A stretch of DNA of 64,000 nt, taken from positions 983,501 through 1,047,500 of the forward strand of contig NZ_BGZJ01000001.1 of assembly GCF_003402575.1 (NCBI RefSeq), given 5' to 3'. A program made the translations under genes and the position numbers. The notes below the pieces were generated by a model. The model was not told the DNA's origin. It was given only the letters and a program-made list of their open reading frames with translations, and ran no database searches. Shown here in pieces: positions 19,048 to 28,521 of the stretch (position 1 is its first letter; every line of letters begins with the position of its first letter). This DNA comes from Mesosutterella multiformis (GTDB lineage Bacteria; Pseudomonadota; Gammaproteobacteria; Burkholderiales; Burkholderiaceae_F).

Positions 19048-19878
19048 ATGAATACACCTGAAACCAATACGCCCGCGATAGAAATCTCGGATCTCGCCTG
19101 CACCTTTATTTCCGGCGACGGAAAGAAGGAGTCGCACTACACCGCGGTCCGGGATGTCAATCTCTCCATCCGAGCCGGTGAATTTGTGAGCATCGTGGGT
19201 CCCACGGGATGCGGAAAATCCACGATTCTCAACATGACGGCGGGACTTCTTAAGCCGTCTCACGGCACGATCCGCATTTTCGGCGAGCCGCTTTCCGGGC
19301 TGAACCGCAGGGCCGGGTATATGTTCCAGGCGGAGAATCTGATGCCGTGGCGAAGCGCGCTCGGCAACGTCATCGCCGGGCTTGAATTCAAAGGCGTGAA
19401 GAAGAGCGAGGCAATTGAGAAGGGCCGTCACTGGCTTCGCCGTGTGGGGCTCGCCGGATTTGAGGACAGCTACCCGCATCATCTTTCAGGCGGCATGAGA
19501 AAGCGTGTCTCGATGGCTCAGACACTCATCATGGATCCCGACATCATTCTGATGGATGAAAGCTTTTCCGCGCTGGATATCCAGACACGGCAGCTGATGG
19601 AAAATCTGCTGCTCGACCTCTGGTCGGGCGAAAAGAAAGCGGTGCTCTTTATTACGCATGACCTTGACGAGGCCATCTCCATGAGTGACCGGGTGATCGT
19701 GATGTCAGCCGGTCCCGCTTCACACCCGATCGGCGAATTCCTGATTGACCTTCCCCGTCCCCGGGACGTCACCGAGGTGAGAGGAGATCCGAGATTTGTC
19801 TCGCTCCACCGGTCGATCTGGAATGTGCTTCGCGAAGAAGTGCTGAAGGGCTACGAAAATCAGATGCAGAGGAAGTAA
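19048..19878 (+). CDS. ABC importer ATP-binding protein (SsuB/TauB family)
   Basis: A 276-residue cytoplasmic ATPase that powers the importer. Walker A is VGPTGCGKSTILNM near residue 50, the Q-loop is YMFQAENLMPWRSAL, the signature is HLSGGMRKRVSMAQ, Walker B is DIILMDESFSALD, and the switch histidine is in LFITHDLDEA. The MPWR and DEA features are typical of the nitrate/sulfonate/taurine group. It starts 86 bp after the binding protein and ends 3 bp before the permease gene, indicating one operon. Confidence 0.92.
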   Translation: MNTPETNTPAIEISDLACTFISGDGKKESHYTAVRDVNLSIRAGEFVSIVGPTGCGKSTILNMTAGLLKPSHGTIRIFGEPLSGLNRRAGYMFQAENLMPWRSALGNVIAGLEFKGVKKSEAIEKGRHWLRRVGLAGFEDSYPHHLSGGMRKRVSMAQTLIMDPDIILMDESFSALDIQTRQLMENLLLDLWSGEKKAVLFITHDLDEAISMSDRVIVMSAGPASHPIGEFLIDLPRPRDVTEVRGDPRFVSLHRSIWNVLREEVLKGYENQMQRK

Positions 19879-19881
19879 GTC

Positions 19882-20706
19882 ATGTTTAAGAGCAAATGGA
19901 TCCTTCACTTCTGGCAGGCGGTGCTTCTCGCCGTTATTTTCGTTGCCTGGTGGGCACTCACTAAGCCTGGGCTCATTCCTCCCTTTATTTTTGAGAATGA
20001 CACCCAGGCGGCCTTCTTCTTCGGTGAGCCGGTGGAAATCTTCCACCGCATCTGGGACTGGTTCTTTGTGAACCATGAAATCTATGAGCACCTCGCCGTG
20101 ACGCTCTGGGAAACGGTGCTCGCGTTCGCGATCGGTACGGTTTCCGGTCTTATCGTGGGTCTTTGGCTTGGCCTCAGCCCTCGGGCGGCGGCAATCGCGG
20201 ACCCGTTCATCAAGGGGCTTAACTCCTGCCCGCGCGTGATTCTCGCCCCGATCTTTGCCGTGTGGTTCGGACTTGGACCGGCATCCAAAGTGGCCCTCGG
20301 TGTCACGATTGTGTTTTTCATCGTGTTCTTCAATGTGTTCCAGGGCATCCGTGAGGTGAATCCGAATGTCCTGAATTCTGTCCGGATGCTGGGCGCGAAC
20401 CGCCGTCAGCTTCTCACCGCGGTGTACCTGCCATCCGCCATGAGCTGGGTGTTCTCGTCACTGCACTCTTCGGTTGGCATGGCGTTCGTCGGCGCAGTGA
20501 TCGGCGAATATCTCGGTTCGGCGAAAGGTGTTGGCTACCTGATTCTCCAGGCAGAAGGCGTCTTCGATATCAATACGGTGATGGCCGGCATTCTGGTGCT
20601 TACGCTTTTCGCGGTGATTCTTGACTGGTTCGTGAGCCTTGCGGAAGCGCGTCTCATGCGCTGGCAGCCGAAGACTGCGAGTGTCAGAACCGAGCAGAGC
20701 CTCTGA
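19882..20706 (+). CDS. ABC importer permease (SsuC/TauC family)
   Basis: A 274-residue inner-membrane permease with about six helices. The first (residues about 10-28) precedes a loop of about 50 residues, and the BPD_transp_1 core follows. The EAA-like coupling loop reads EVNPNVLNSVRMLGANRRQL, and the segment VGAVIGEYLGSAKGVGYLI is typical of the taurine/sulfonate group. It completes the importer with the preceding two genes. A GC-rich palindromic region follows, before gmhA. Confidence 0.92.
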   Translation: MFKSKWILHFWQAVLLAVIFVAWWALTKPGLIPPFIFENDTQAAFFFGEPVEIFHRIWDWFFVNHEIYEHLAVTLWETVLAFAIGTVSGLIVGLWLGLSPRAAAIADPFIKGLNSCPRVILAPIFAVWFGLGPASKVALGVTIVFFIVFFNVFQGIREVNPNVLNSVRMLGANRRQLLTAVYLPSAMSWVFSSLHSSVGMAFVGAVIGEYLGSAKGVGYLILQAEGVFDINTVMAGILVLTLFAVILDWFVSLAEARLMRWQPKTASVRTEQSL

Positions 20707-20740
20707 TAGAAAAATCTTTCCGAAGCGGCAGCTCTCCCAA

Positions 20741-20773
20741 GGGGCCCCTTCCGGTGTAGCCGGGCGGGGCCCC
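20741..20773 (+). repeat. Paired GGGGCCCC palindromes before gmhA
   Basis: Two identical 8-bp palindromes (20741-20748 and 20766-20773) are 17 bp apart and can pair with each other or each with itself. The second ends 2 bp before a TATAAT. There is no T-tract, so this is not a standard terminator. Confidence 0.5.
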
Positions 20774-20775
20774 GC

Positions 20776-20781
20776 TATAAT
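20776..20781 (+). promoter_or_regulatory. Likely -10 element for gmhA
   Basis: A perfect TATAAT lies 30 bp before the gmhA start codon. The -35 region falls inside the GC-rich palindromes and does not match the consensus, which suggests an activator or a weak promoter. Confidence 0.45.
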
Positions 20782-20810
20782 TGGGCGAACTGTATAGGAA
20801 GGAGTTTTAG

Positions 20811-21419
20811 ATGCCGATGAATGCGCTTGACGTGATTCGTTTTGACCTTCAGGAAGCTGCGGAAGGTCTTAACCGGCTGATCGGGTCTCCGGAAGTCCTG
20901 GAAAATATCAGCCGCGCGGCTGATCTGATTGTGGAGGCCCAGAAAGCGGGCGGCAAGGTGCTCAGCTGCGGAAACGGCGGCAGCCTCTGCGATGCCATGC
21001 ATTTTGCCGAAGAGATGACGGGGCGGTTCAGAAATGACCGCCCGCCGTATGCGGCAATCGCCATTTCGGATCCTTCCCACATGGCCTGTGTCGGAAATGA
21101 TTATGGGTATGAGGCGGTGTTCTCCCGCTATGTCGAAGGTGTGGCAAAGAAGGGGGATGTGCTTCTCGCAATCAGCACGAGCGGCACGAGCCGGAATATT
21201 CTGGCAGCGGTCCGCGCGGCGAAGGCGCAGGGCGTGAAAGTGATCGGTCTCACCGGGCGCCATGACTCTCCGCTCGAGGAACTTGCGGACGTCGCGGTTG
21301 TGACCCCTGCCGGGCGCTATGCGGACCGCGTTCAGGAACTTCACATCAAGGTGATTCATATTCTGATTGAACTCACCGAGCGGCAGCTCAATCCGGAAAA
21401 TTATCCGGATCCGGAGTAA
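20811..21419 (+). CDS. gmhA: Sedoheptulose-7-phosphate isomerase GmhA
   Basis: A 202-residue SIS-domain isomerase that makes D-glycero-D-manno-heptose 7-phosphate, the first step to ADP-heptose for the lipopolysaccharide core. It has [20 protein letters not shown] followed by EEMTGRFR, with the zinc-site His and Glu, [11 protein letters not shown], and the C-terminal [13 protein letters not shown] with the catalytic Gln and His. These features favour GmhA over the related DiaA. AGGAAGGAG precedes the ATG. It stands alone between the ABC importer and greA. Confidence 0.9.
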   Translation: MPMNALDVIRFDLQEAAEGLNRLIGSPEVLENISRAADLIVEAQKAGGKVLSCGNGGSLCDAMHFAEEMTGRFRNDRPPYAAIAISDPSHMACVGNDYGYEAVFSRYVEGVAKKGDVLLAISTSGTSRNILAAVRAAKAQGVKVIGLTGRHDSPLEELADVAVVTPAGRYADRVQELHIKVIHILIELTERQLNPENYPDPE

Positions 21420-21704
21420 CGCCGGGTTCTCTTGTAAAAAAGCTTGTAAGCTTTTGCAATTGCAGTTCAAACCGTGCAGAATTACTAATACACATACTCT
21501 CTCCGGGAGAGGCTTCAGCCGTTGCGGCTCGAATCATCCCGGAAGGCCAGCAGAAAAAAGGCGGAGCGGCACAGCCAGCCCCGCTCTCCTGGTCTGAATG
21601 CGCCGGGCACAGTTCCGGCGCTTAACTTTTCACTTGACCGCTATTTCTCTGCAGGATGGAAATCCTGCGGAGGGGCGGCTTTTTATGTTTTCAGGATTGA
21701 TATC
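21420..21704 (+). promoter_or_regulatory. Long structured leader region of greA
   Basis: These 285 bp contain no credible gene but several hairpins. They are AAAAGC/GCTTTT (21437-21456, possibly the gmhA terminator), a nested stem closed by CCGGGA/TCCCGG with inner AGCCG/CGGCT, GCGCCGG/CCGGCGC followed by TTAACTTTT (21600-21630), and GCAGGAT-GGAA-ATCCTGC (21651-21668). A weak promoter (TTGCAG 21460, TACTAA 21483, 17-bp spacer) could give a leader of about 210 nt. E. coli greA also has a long leader that yields the small RNA GraL; similarity here is only in arrangement. Confidence 0.4.
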
Positions 21705-22181
21705 ATGGACCGTATCCCTATTACCGCCGCCGGCGCCCAGAAGCTGAAGCAGGAACTGGATCATCTGCGCAAGGTCGACCGCCCGGAAGTGGTGGCGGCT
21801 ATTGAGGAAGCCCGTTCCAAGGGAGACCTTTCAGAGAATGCTGAGTACGATGCTGCCCGCGAGAAGCAGAGCTTCATCGAAGGCCGTATCGCCGTGCTCG
21901 AAAGCCGCATTCCCGCGCTTCAGGTGATCGACCCGAAGACGCTGAACGCTGGTTCCAAGATTGTTTTCGGCGCCACTGTGACGCTTGCTGACGAAGACTC
22001 CGACAAGGAAGTCACCTATCAGATCGTGGGCGTTGACGAAGCCGACATCGAACACAATAAGGTTTCCGTTTCCAGCCCGATCGCGCGTGCGCTGATCGGC
22101 AAATCCGAAGGGGACGAAGTGACCGTGCACGCCCCGAAGGGCGACCTCACCTACGAGGTCGTCGCGGTGGAATACATCTAA
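21705..22181 (+). CDS. greA: Transcription elongation factor GreA
   Basis: A 158-residue factor that enters the RNA polymerase secondary channel and rescues backtracked complexes by stimulating transcript cleavage. The N-terminal coiled coil (LKQELDHLRKVDRPEVVAAI) carries the acidic tip GDLSENAEYDAAREKQ. The C-terminal FKBP-like domain follows. The frame is open 61 codons upstream, but GreA proteins begin at MDRIPITAAGAQKL, so I use the ATG at 21705. It heads the greA-yhbY-rlmE-ftsH block; carAB, often upstream in relatives, is absent here. Confidence 0.96.
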   Translation: MDRIPITAAGAQKLKQELDHLRKVDRPEVVAAIEEARSKGDLSENAEYDAAREKQSFIEGRIAVLESRIPALQVIDPKTLNAGSKIVFGATVTLADEDSDKEVTYQIVGVDEADIEHNKVSVSSPIARALIGKSEGDEVTVHAPKGDLTYEVVAVEYI

Positions 22182-22204
22182 GCCACGGCTGAATTTAGGA
22201 AAAT

Positions 22205-22660
22205 ATGACTGAACTGAAAATTGACCGTCAGCAGCTGCTGAAGCTGCGCTCTGAGAGCCACGCGCTGAATCCGATGGTTCTGCTGGGGCAGAACGGCCTT
22301 ACGGACGCGGTGCTGAAGGAAATCGGCAAGGCGCTCGATTCCCATGGCCTCGTGAAGATCCGTATCCCGGGTGATGACCGCGAAGAGCGGGACGCCGATA
22401 TTGAACGGATCCTGAACGAAATGGGAGCTGCCCGTATCCAGACGATTGGCAAGACCGTCACGATCTGGCGCCCGATGCCTGAGAAGGAAAACTCCCGCGC
22501 GGTGTCCTCCAAGGATTCGGAGGAAGACCGTCCGAGAAGCCGCGGCGGCAAGATTCTCCGTACCGACAAGAAGCGGATCGCGAAGCGCAAGACACCGATC
22601 CGCCGCGCTCATCCGAAGCGCAAGCGTACGGTGAAGAAGGCCCAGGGCGCTGCTTCCTGA
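22205..22660 (+). CDS. yhbY: YhbY-family CRM-domain RNA-binding protein
   Basis: A 151-residue protein. The first 95 residues are the single CRM domain of YhbY, with LRSESHALNPMVLLGQNGLT, LDSHGLVKIRIPG and the GKTVTIWRP end. YhbY associates with pre-50S ribosomal particles in E. coli. The last 55 residues are a strongly basic, probably disordered tail (KRIAKRKTPIRRAHPKRKRT) not found in the compact E. coli protein of about 97 residues. It lies 23 bp after greA and 24 bp before the 23S rRNA methyltransferase gene rlmE, which fits a ribosome-assembly role. Confidence 0.9.
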   Translation: MTELKIDRQQLLKLRSESHALNPMVLLGQNGLTDAVLKEIGKALDSHGLVKIRIPGDDREERDADIERILNEMGAARIQTIGKTVTIWRPMPEKENSRAVSSKDSEEDRPRSRGGKILRTDKKRIAKRKTPIRRAHPKRKRTVKKAQGAAS

Positions 22661-22684
22661 CCGCGGAATACTTGAGAAGGTGAA

Positions 22685-23338
22685 ATGCCTGTATCAACGA
22701 AGAAACTGAGATCCAACCGGGCCTGGCTTGAGAGACATCTCTCTGACCGCTGGGTGAAGCTCTCCCAGAAGGAAGGGTATCGGGCGAGATCAGCCTACAA
22801 GCTCATTCAGATCAATGAGAAAGAGCATATCTTCCACCCCGGCATGTCCGTGGTCGATCTTGGATCGGCTCCTGGCAGCTGGTCTCAGGTGGCGAGGAAG
22901 CTCCTTTCGAGGAAAGACGGTACGCTCGACGGGCGGATCGTTGCCATGGATATTCTGCCGATGGATCCTGTTGAAGGGGTCGATTTTCTGCAGGGTGACT
23001 TCCGCGAACAGTCTGTCTGCGATCAGCTGGCAGAGATCGTGGGCGATGACCGGGTGGATCTGGTCATGTCTGATATGGCACCGAACCTCTCCGGCATTGC
23101 GGCGAGCGATGCCTCGCGTTCCATGCTGCTCTGTGAGCTGGCGCTGGAATTCGCGCTCGATCATCTGAAGCCGAGGGGCGTCTTCATCGCGAAGGCGTTC
23201 CAGGGCAGCGGCTACTCTCAGTTTGTCGAAACCGTCAAGCGCTCGTTCGTCAAGGTTCAGGCTCTGAAGCCTGAGGCGAGCCGCGACACCTCTCCCGAAC
23301 AGTACATCGTTGCGCGGGATCTTAAAAAGAGCCGCTGA
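22685..23338 (+). CDS. rlmE: 23S rRNA (uridine-2'-O)-methyltransferase RlmE (FtsJ/RrmJ)
   Basis: A 217-residue SAM-dependent methyltransferase that modifies U2552 in the peptidyl-transferase A loop of 23S rRNA. Catalytic residues lie in YRARSAYKLIQI (Lys), the SAM motif VVDLGSAPGSWSQVA, the aspartate region VMSDMAPNLSG, and GVFIAKAFQG (Lys). Length and the N-terminal SNRAWLERHLSDRWVK match the family. It precedes ftsH, as in E. coli where both are heat-shock genes. A hairpin-rich 150-bp gap separates it from ftsH. Confidence 0.95.
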   Translation: MPVSTKKLRSNRAWLERHLSDRWVKLSQKEGYRARSAYKLIQINEKEHIFHPGMSVVDLGSAPGSWSQVARKLLSRKDGTLDGRIVAMDILPMDPVEGVDFLQGDFREQSVCDQLAEIVGDDRVDLVMSDMAPNLSGIAASDASRSMLLCELALEFALDHLKPRGVFIAKAFQGSGYSQFVETVKRSFVKVQALKPEASRDTSPEQYIVARDLKKSR

Positions 23339-23346
23339 TTCATAAA

Positions 23347-23375
23347 GAGGAATGTGCATCCCATGCATATTCCTC
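23347..23375 (+). terminator. Strong hairpin between rlmE and ftsH
   Basis: A 13-bp stem GAGGAATGTGCAT/ATGCATATTCCTC with loop CCC begins 9 bp past the rlmE stop. A T6 run follows after 15 further bases rather than directly, so it may be a terminator, an mRNA stabiliser or a processing site. Confidence 0.45.
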
Positions 23376-23490
23376 ACGCCGTCTCTTTTTTCCATTAGTC
23401 TTATAAACTATGTTTATCCGGCACAAAACCGAAAGCGGAACCGCCGTTTTCGTGCCTGCGATACAGTTTCTCTAGCATTGGAGCTCAGCA

Positions 23491-25521
23491 TTGGACAATA
23501 AGATGCTTGGACGCGTGGCCATATGGGTACTGGTGGCTGTCGTCCTCTTTACGGTCTTTAAGCAGTTCGACAACCGCACCGATGTTGCCGTTGATACCAC
23601 CAGCTACACCCAGTTTATGGATGACGCCAAGGCTGGGAAGATCAAGCGTGTCGATATTCAGGGCCGGAAGATTTTCGTGAAGCCGAATTCCGGCTCCGAG
23701 TACCAGATCACGTCGCCGGGCGACCTCTGGATGGTGGATGACCTGCGGAAGGATGGCGTTGCCGTGTACGGCAAGGCTGAGGAAGAGCCTTCTGTCTGGA
23801 CGACCATCTTTGTCTCCTGGTTCCCGATGCTTCTCCTGATTGGTGTGTGGATTTTCTTCATGCGCCAGATGCAGGGCGGCGGCAAGGGCGGTGCCTTCTC
23901 GTTTGGGAAGAGCAAGGCCCGTATGCTGGACGGTGTGAGCAATCCGGTCCGCTTCTCTGATGTCGCAGGCTGCGATGAGGCGAAGCAGGAAGTGCAGGAA
24001 GTGGTGGATTTCCTCCGCGATCCTTCCAAGTATCAGAGGCTTGGCGGTCATATTCCGCGCGGCATTCTGCTGGTGGGCTCTCCTGGTACCGGTAAGACGC
24101 TGCTGGCGAAGGCCATTGCTGGTGAGGCTGGTGTTCCGTTCTTCACGATTTCCGGTTCTGACTTCGTTGAAATGTTCGTCGGTGTGGGCGCGGCCCGTGT
24201 CCGCGACATGTTCGAAACCGCTAAGAAGAATGCCCCGTGCATCATCTTCATTGACGAAATCGACGCGGTCGGCCGTCAGCGCGGCGCCGGTCTCGGCGGC
24301 GGCAATGACGAACGTGAACAGACCCTGAACCAGATGCTCGTTGAGATGGATGGCTTCGATACCGGTACGAATGTGATCGTTATCGCCGCGACGAACCGTC
24401 CTGACGTGCTTGACCCGGCTCTGCTCCGTCCGGGCCGCTTCGACCGTCAGGTTGTGGTGCCGCTGCCCGATATCCGCGGCCGTGAACAGATTCTGCGCGT
24501 CCATATGCGCAAGGTGCCAATCGGACAGGATGTCCGCGAGGACCTTATCGCCCGCGGCACGCCGGGATTCTCCGGTGCTGATCTGGCCAACCTCGTGAAC
24601 GAGGCGGCTCTTTACGCGGCACGCCGCAACGCGCGCCTCGTCGAGATGATCGACTTCGAGAACGCGAAGGACAAGATCATGATGGGCGCTGAGCGCCGCG
24701 GCATGGTGATGACCGAGGAAGAGCGGAAGAATACCGCTTACCACGAGTCCGGCCACGCTGTTGTTGCCCGCATGCTTCCGGGTACCGATCCGGTGCATAA
24801 GGTCACGATCATTCCGCGCGGCCGCGCGCTGGGTCTCACGATGCAGCTGCCGACCGAGGATCGCTACTCCTACGATGACAAGTACATCCTGAACCAGATC
24901 GCTATTCTTTTCGGCGGCCGTATCGCTGAAGAGGTCTTCATGCACCACGCGACTACCGGTGCCTCAAATGACTTCGAACGCGCCACGAGCCTTGCCCGCG
25001 ACATGGTGACCCGGTACGGCATGAGCGAGAACCTCGGACCGATGGTCTACGCTGAGAAGGAAGGCGAAGTCTTCCTTGGCAAGAGTGTCACGAAGAGCCA
25101 GCAGATTTCTGAGGCCACGATGCAGAAGGTTGATCAGGAAATCCGCCGGATCATCGACCAGCAGTATGCTCTCGCCCAGAAGATCATCACGGATAACCGT
25201 GACAAGATGGAAGCGATGGCTCACGCCCTGCTTGAGTGGGAAACGATCGACAGCGACCAGATTGATGACATCATGGCCGGCCGTCCTCCCCGTCCCCCGC
25301 ATCAGGTGATTACCGGCGATCAGCCGCAGGTGGATCCGGAGCGCGCCCGTCAGAATGAGGTGAAGGAAGCGAAGGATGAGCCGCAGCAGAACGCGGTTTC
25401 TGAAACGCAGCCTCCTCAGCCTTCTGCCGTGGCTCCTGAGGCCAAAGCTCCCGAGGCGGTTCAGCCTCCGCAGCCTTCTGAAAAGAAGGATCCGGCTGAC
25501 AGTCCGGACAATCAGAAATAA
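23491..25521 (+). CDS. ftsH: ATP-dependent zinc metalloprotease FtsH
   Basis: A 676-residue membrane AAA+ protease that degrades LpxC, sigma factors and damaged membrane proteins. Two N-terminal membrane helices flank a periplasmic domain. Walker A GSPGTGKT is near residue 196, Walker B is [12 protein letters not shown], the SRH is in [19 protein letters not shown], and the zinc site HESGH is at about 418-422. The start is TTG at 23491, preceded by GGAG; homologs in the order begin at the same place (MxNx[10 protein letters not shown]). The last 60 residues form a proline/glutamine/glutamate-rich tail. folP and glmM follow. Confidence 0.97.
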   Translation: MDNKMLGRVAIWVLVAVVLFTVFKQFDNRTDVAVDTTSYTQFMDDAKAGKIKRVDIQGRKIFVKPNSGSEYQITSPGDLWMVDDLRKDGVAVYGKAEEEPSVWTTIFVSWFPMLLLIGVWIFFMRQMQGGGKGGAFSFGKSKARMLDGVSNPVRFSDVAGCDEAKQEVQEVVDFLRDPSKYQRLGGHIPRGILLVGSPGTGKTLLAKAIAGEAGVPFFTISGSDFVEMFVGVGAARVRDMFETAKKNAPCIIFIDEIDAVGRQRGAGLGGGNDEREQTLNQMLVEMDGFDTGTNVIVIAATNRPDVLDPALLRPGRFDRQVVVPLPDIRGREQILRVHMRKVPIGQDVREDLIARGTPGFSGADLANLVNEAALYAARRNARLVEMIDFENAKDKIMMGAERRGMVMTEEERKNTAYHESGHAVVARMLPGTDPVHKVTIIPRGRALGLTMQLPTEDRYSYDDKYILNQIAILFGGRIAEEVFMHHATTGASNDFERATSLARDMVTRYGMSENLGPMVYAEKEGEVFLGKSVTKSQQISEATMQKVDQEIRRIIDQQYALAQKIITDNRDKMEAMAHALLEWETIDSDQIDDIMAGRPPRPPHQVITGDQPQVDPERARQNEVKEAKDEPQQNAVSETQPPQPSAVAPEAKAPEAVQPPQPSEKKDPADSPDNQK

Positions 25522-25580
25522 TTGAATTTCAATCCGGCGTCTGGTAAAACAGGCGCCGGTTCTTTTTTGGAGAAAGCTCA

Positions 25581-26423
25581 ATGACTCAAGCACAGTACTG
25601 GCCGTGCAGAACGCGGCGCTTCGATCTCAGCAAGCCTCTCATCATGGGGATTCTGAATGTGACACCGGATTCGTTTTCGGACGGAGGTCAGCATAATGAA
25701 CCGAAGCAGGCCATTGCCTGGGCTATGAGGATGGCGCAGGACGGCGCGGACATTATCGATGTGGGCGGTGAGTCAACCCGTCCTGGAGCAGCCGCGGTGT
25801 CTGAAGAGGAAGAGCTGCGTCGGGTGATCCCTGTCGTTCAGGCGCTCGCGTCCCGGGGACTTGCGGTATCAGTGGATACGAGCCGCGCCCGGGTGATGCG
25901 GGAAGCAGTAGCCGCCGGAGCCGAAATCCTGAATGACGTCCGGGCATTTACGCTTCCGGGGGCTGTTGAGGCTGCTGTTGAAACGGGAGCCGGACTCATT
26001 GTGATGCACGGGTGGGATGCGGCGAAGGAAGACGCGGACCGGGGAGAGGCTGACGAAGTGTCGGCTGTCATCCGATATCTGCGGGAACGTCAGAACGTGC
26101 TGGTGGCTGCCGGAGCCCAATCAGATAAAATCTGCTGGGATCCGGGGTTTGGTTTCGGAAAGACTGTGGAACAGAATTTCGAGCTGGTGGCGGAAACGCG
26201 CCGGTTTGTTGAGGAAGGGCAGCCATTCCTGATGGCGCTCTCCCGGAAGAGGGCGATAGGTGCCGCGTCAGGCGAAGCTGATGCGGCGCGGCGCGTCTCA
26301 GGATCAGTAGCCGGAGCGCTGCTTGCAGTTGAGCGCAGTGCTCAGCTTGTCCGGGTGCACGATGTGCCGGAGACGTTCCAGGCGCTGTCGGTGCTGAAGG
26401 CCGTCCTCGCTCAGACTCATTAA
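25581..26423 (+). CDS. folP: Dihydropteroate synthase
   Basis: A 280-residue TIM-barrel enzyme that condenses 6-hydroxymethyl-dihydropterin diphosphate with p-aminobenzoate in folate synthesis, the target of sulfonamides. Signatures are [37 protein letters not shown] and the pterin-site [10 protein letters not shown]. Length is normal. It sits between ftsH and glmM, the arrangement conserved across proteobacteria, and ends 8 bp before glmM. Confidence 0.96.
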   Translation: MTQAQYWPCRTRRFDLSKPLIMGILNVTPDSFSDGGQHNEPKQAIAWAMRMAQDGADIIDVGGESTRPGAAAVSEEEELRRVIPVVQALASRGLAVSVDTSRARVMREAVAAGAEILNDVRAFTLPGAVEAAVETGAGLIVMHGWDAAKEDADRGEADEVSAVIRYLRERQNVLVAAGAQSDKICWDPGFGFGKTVEQNFELVAETRRFVEEGQPFLMALSRKRAIGAASGEADAARRVSGSVAGALLAVERSAQLVRVHDVPETFQALSVLKAVLAQTH

Positions 26424-26431
26424 GAGGTTTT

Positions 26432-27766
26432 ATGTCTCGTAAATACTTTGGTACGGATGGCGTGCGCGGTACGGTAGGCACCTTCCCGATTGTTCCTGAT
26501 TTTGTTGTGCGCGTCGGCTATGCGGCCGGTAAGGTCCTCGCGAAGCATTCCGCGGATGAGCACCCCACGGTGCTGATCGGAAAGGACACCCGGATTTCGG
26601 GTTACATGCTGGAAGCCTGTCTGCAGGCCGGCTTTTCGAGTGCAGGTGTTGATATCGTGCTCTGCGGCCCGATTCCCACGCCGGCTGTCGCCTATCTCAC
26701 GCAGGCCCTGCGTCTGACTGCGGGTGTCGTGATCAGCGCGTCGCATAACCCCTACAGCGACAACGGCATCAAGTTTTTCTCGAACGAAGGCATGAAGCTG
26801 CCTGACGACATTGAGTCTGAAATCGAGCAGGAGCTTGAAAGCGGAGTCGCGAAGTGTGTCGACAGCAGCCGTCTCGGCAAAGCGGTGCGTCTCGATGACG
26901 CGGCCGGCCGTTATATCGAGTTCTGCAAGTCGACGATTTCCGGCAAGGTCGACTTCAAGGGGATGAAGATTTATATCGATACCGCTAACGGCGCTGCCTA
27001 CAAGGTTGCCCCTGCGGTGTTCCACGAACTCGGTGCCGAGGTCACGTGCGAATTCAATCATCCGGATGGTCTCAACATTAACCAGGGCTGCGGCGCGACG
27101 CATACGGAGACACTCTCTGAGCGCGTAGCGAAGGCGGGCTGCGATGTCGGTCTCGCTCTGGACGGTGACGCGGACCGCCTGATCATGGCGGATGCCGAAG
27201 GCCGCGTTTATAACGGAGATGAGCTGCTTTACATCATCGTCTGCGATCGTCTGAGAAAGCACCCGGTGGCCGGTGTTGCCGGTACGCTGATGACGAATTA
27301 CGGTCTCGAAAAGCGTCTCGGCGAAATGCAGATTCCTTTTGACCGCACGAAGGTGGGTGACCGCTATGTGCTCGAGCGGCTGCTTGAGAAGGGCTGGCTC
27401 TACGGCGGCGAAAGTTCCGGACACATCCTCTGCCTCGATCGTCAGACGACGGGTGACGGCATCGTGAGTGCGACGCAGGTGCTTTCCGCGATGCGCAGAA
27501 CCGGGAGCTCGCTTGCTGAACTGACGCAGGACCTTCATATGCTGCCTCAGGTCCTCGTGAACTGCCGACTGGCCCCGGGCTTTGACTGGACGCGCCAGAA
27601 GCCTCTGATCGAAGCGCGGGAAGAAGTGGAAAAGATTCTTGAAGGCCGCGGCCGGGTTCTGATCCGTCCGTCGGGCACTGAGCCTCTTCTCCGCATCATG
27701 GTGGAGTCAGAAGACCGCGAGGAAGCCCAGACGCTTGCCGAACGGATCGCTTCGACCATCAAATAA
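26432..27766 (+). CDS. glmM: Phosphoglucosamine mutase
   Basis: A 444-residue enzyme that converts glucosamine 6-phosphate to glucosamine 1-phosphate for UDP-GlcNAc, needed for peptidoglycan and lipid A. The N-terminus [12 protein letters not shown], the catalytic serine loop [18 protein letters not shown], the metal-binding [13 protein letters not shown] and the C-terminal phosphate loop [12 protein letters not shown] are present. It lies 8 bp after folP and 28 bp before phoB. Confidence 0.97.
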   Translation: MSRKYFGTDGVRGTVGTFPIVPDFVVRVGYAAGKVLAKHSADEHPTVLIGKDTRISGYMLEACLQAGFSSAGVDIVLCGPIPTPAVAYLTQALRLTAGVVISASHNPYSDNGIKFFSNEGMKLPDDIESEIEQELESGVAKCVDSSRLGKAVRLDDAAGRYIEFCKSTISGKVDFKGMKIYIDTANGAAYKVAPAVFHELGAEVTCEFNHPDGLNINQGCGATHTETLSERVAKAGCDVGLALDGDADRLIMADAEGRVYNGDELLYIIVCDRLRKHPVAGVAGTLMTNYGLEKRLGEMQIPFDRTKVGDRYVLERLLEKGWLYGGESSGHILCLDRQTTGDGIVSATQVLSAMRRTGSSLAELTQDLHMLPQVLVNCRLAPGFDWTRQKPLIEAREEVEKILEGRGRVLIRPSGTEPLLRIMVESEDREEAQTLAERIASTIK

Positions 27767-27794
27767 CCAATACTGAAGGAGCTGGACGACCGAA

Positions 27795-28505
27795 ATGAAT
27801 ACAGTGCTCATCGTTGAGGATGAACGTGCCATTCTTGAACTTGTCGCTTTCGCCAGTGAGGCAAGCGGCTTTCACGCGCTGAAGGCCGGAAGCGTCGCAG
27901 AGGCAAAGGAAAAGCTTTCGGTCGAAAAGCCGGACATTATTGTTCTCGACTGGATGCTGCCGGACTGCTCGGGACTCGAGTGGCTTGTGCAGCTCCGGGC
28001 GTCAGAGGACTATGCCGAAATTCCGGTGGTACTCCTCACTGCGCGCGGAACGGAAGAGGATCGGGTAAGCGGCCTCGAAGCCGGGGCGGATGACTATGTC
28101 GTGAAGCCTTTCTCGCCCCGTGAGCTCGTGGCGCGGCTTCGCGCGGTGCTTCGCCGCAGAACGGGAAGCGTCGGGACTGACACGAAGGAGAGTGTCCTTC
28201 AGTGTGGCCCTCTCACCATGGATGAGCTGAAGTTCGAGGCGACGGTAAGCGGGCAGCCTGTGAAGCTTGGCGTGATTGAATTCAAGCTCCTGCAGCAGAT
28301 GGCAAAGACACCGGGCCGGGTTTACAGCCGTGAGCAGCTGCTCAGCCGCGTGTGGGATGACGATGCGGCAACCATTGACGAGCGAACGGTAGATGTGCAT
28401 ATTCTCAGACTTAGGAAACAGCTTTCCGCGACTGACGCGAAAGACATGGTTGAAACGGTCAGAGGTCTTGGTTATCGGGTAGTTGATCCGAAAAAGAGCC
28501 TCTGA
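27795..28505 (+). CDS. phoB: Phosphate regulon response regulator PhoB
   Basis: A 236-residue OmpR/PhoB-family regulator. The receiver domain shows NTVLIVEDERAI, the phospho-acceptor in VLDWMLPDCSGLEW, the switch threonine in VVLLTARG, and KPFSPRELVARL. The C-terminal winged helix includes VIEFKLLQQMAKTPGRVYSR and DERTVDVHILRLRKQL. It is followed by its kinase gene phoR. The pst transporter and phoU genes that often accompany phoBR are not between glmM and phoB here. Confidence 0.9.
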   Translation: MNTVLIVEDERAILELVAFASEASGFHALKAGSVAEAKEKLSVEKPDIIVLDWMLPDCSGLEWLVQLRASEDYAEIPVVLLTARGTEEDRVSGLEAGADDYVVKPFSPRELVARLRAVLRRRTGSVGTDTKESVLQCGPLTMDELKFEATVSGQPVKLGVIEFKLLQQMAKTPGRVYSREQLLSRVWDDDAATIDERTVDVHILRLRKQLSATDAKDMVETVRGLGYRVVDPKKSL

Positions 28506-28521
28506 TCCGAGGAGATTCGAT

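Noticed and set aside
23485..24948. 487-codon antisense frame opposite ftsH
   Set aside because: Complement of biased codons; no domain and no ribosome site.
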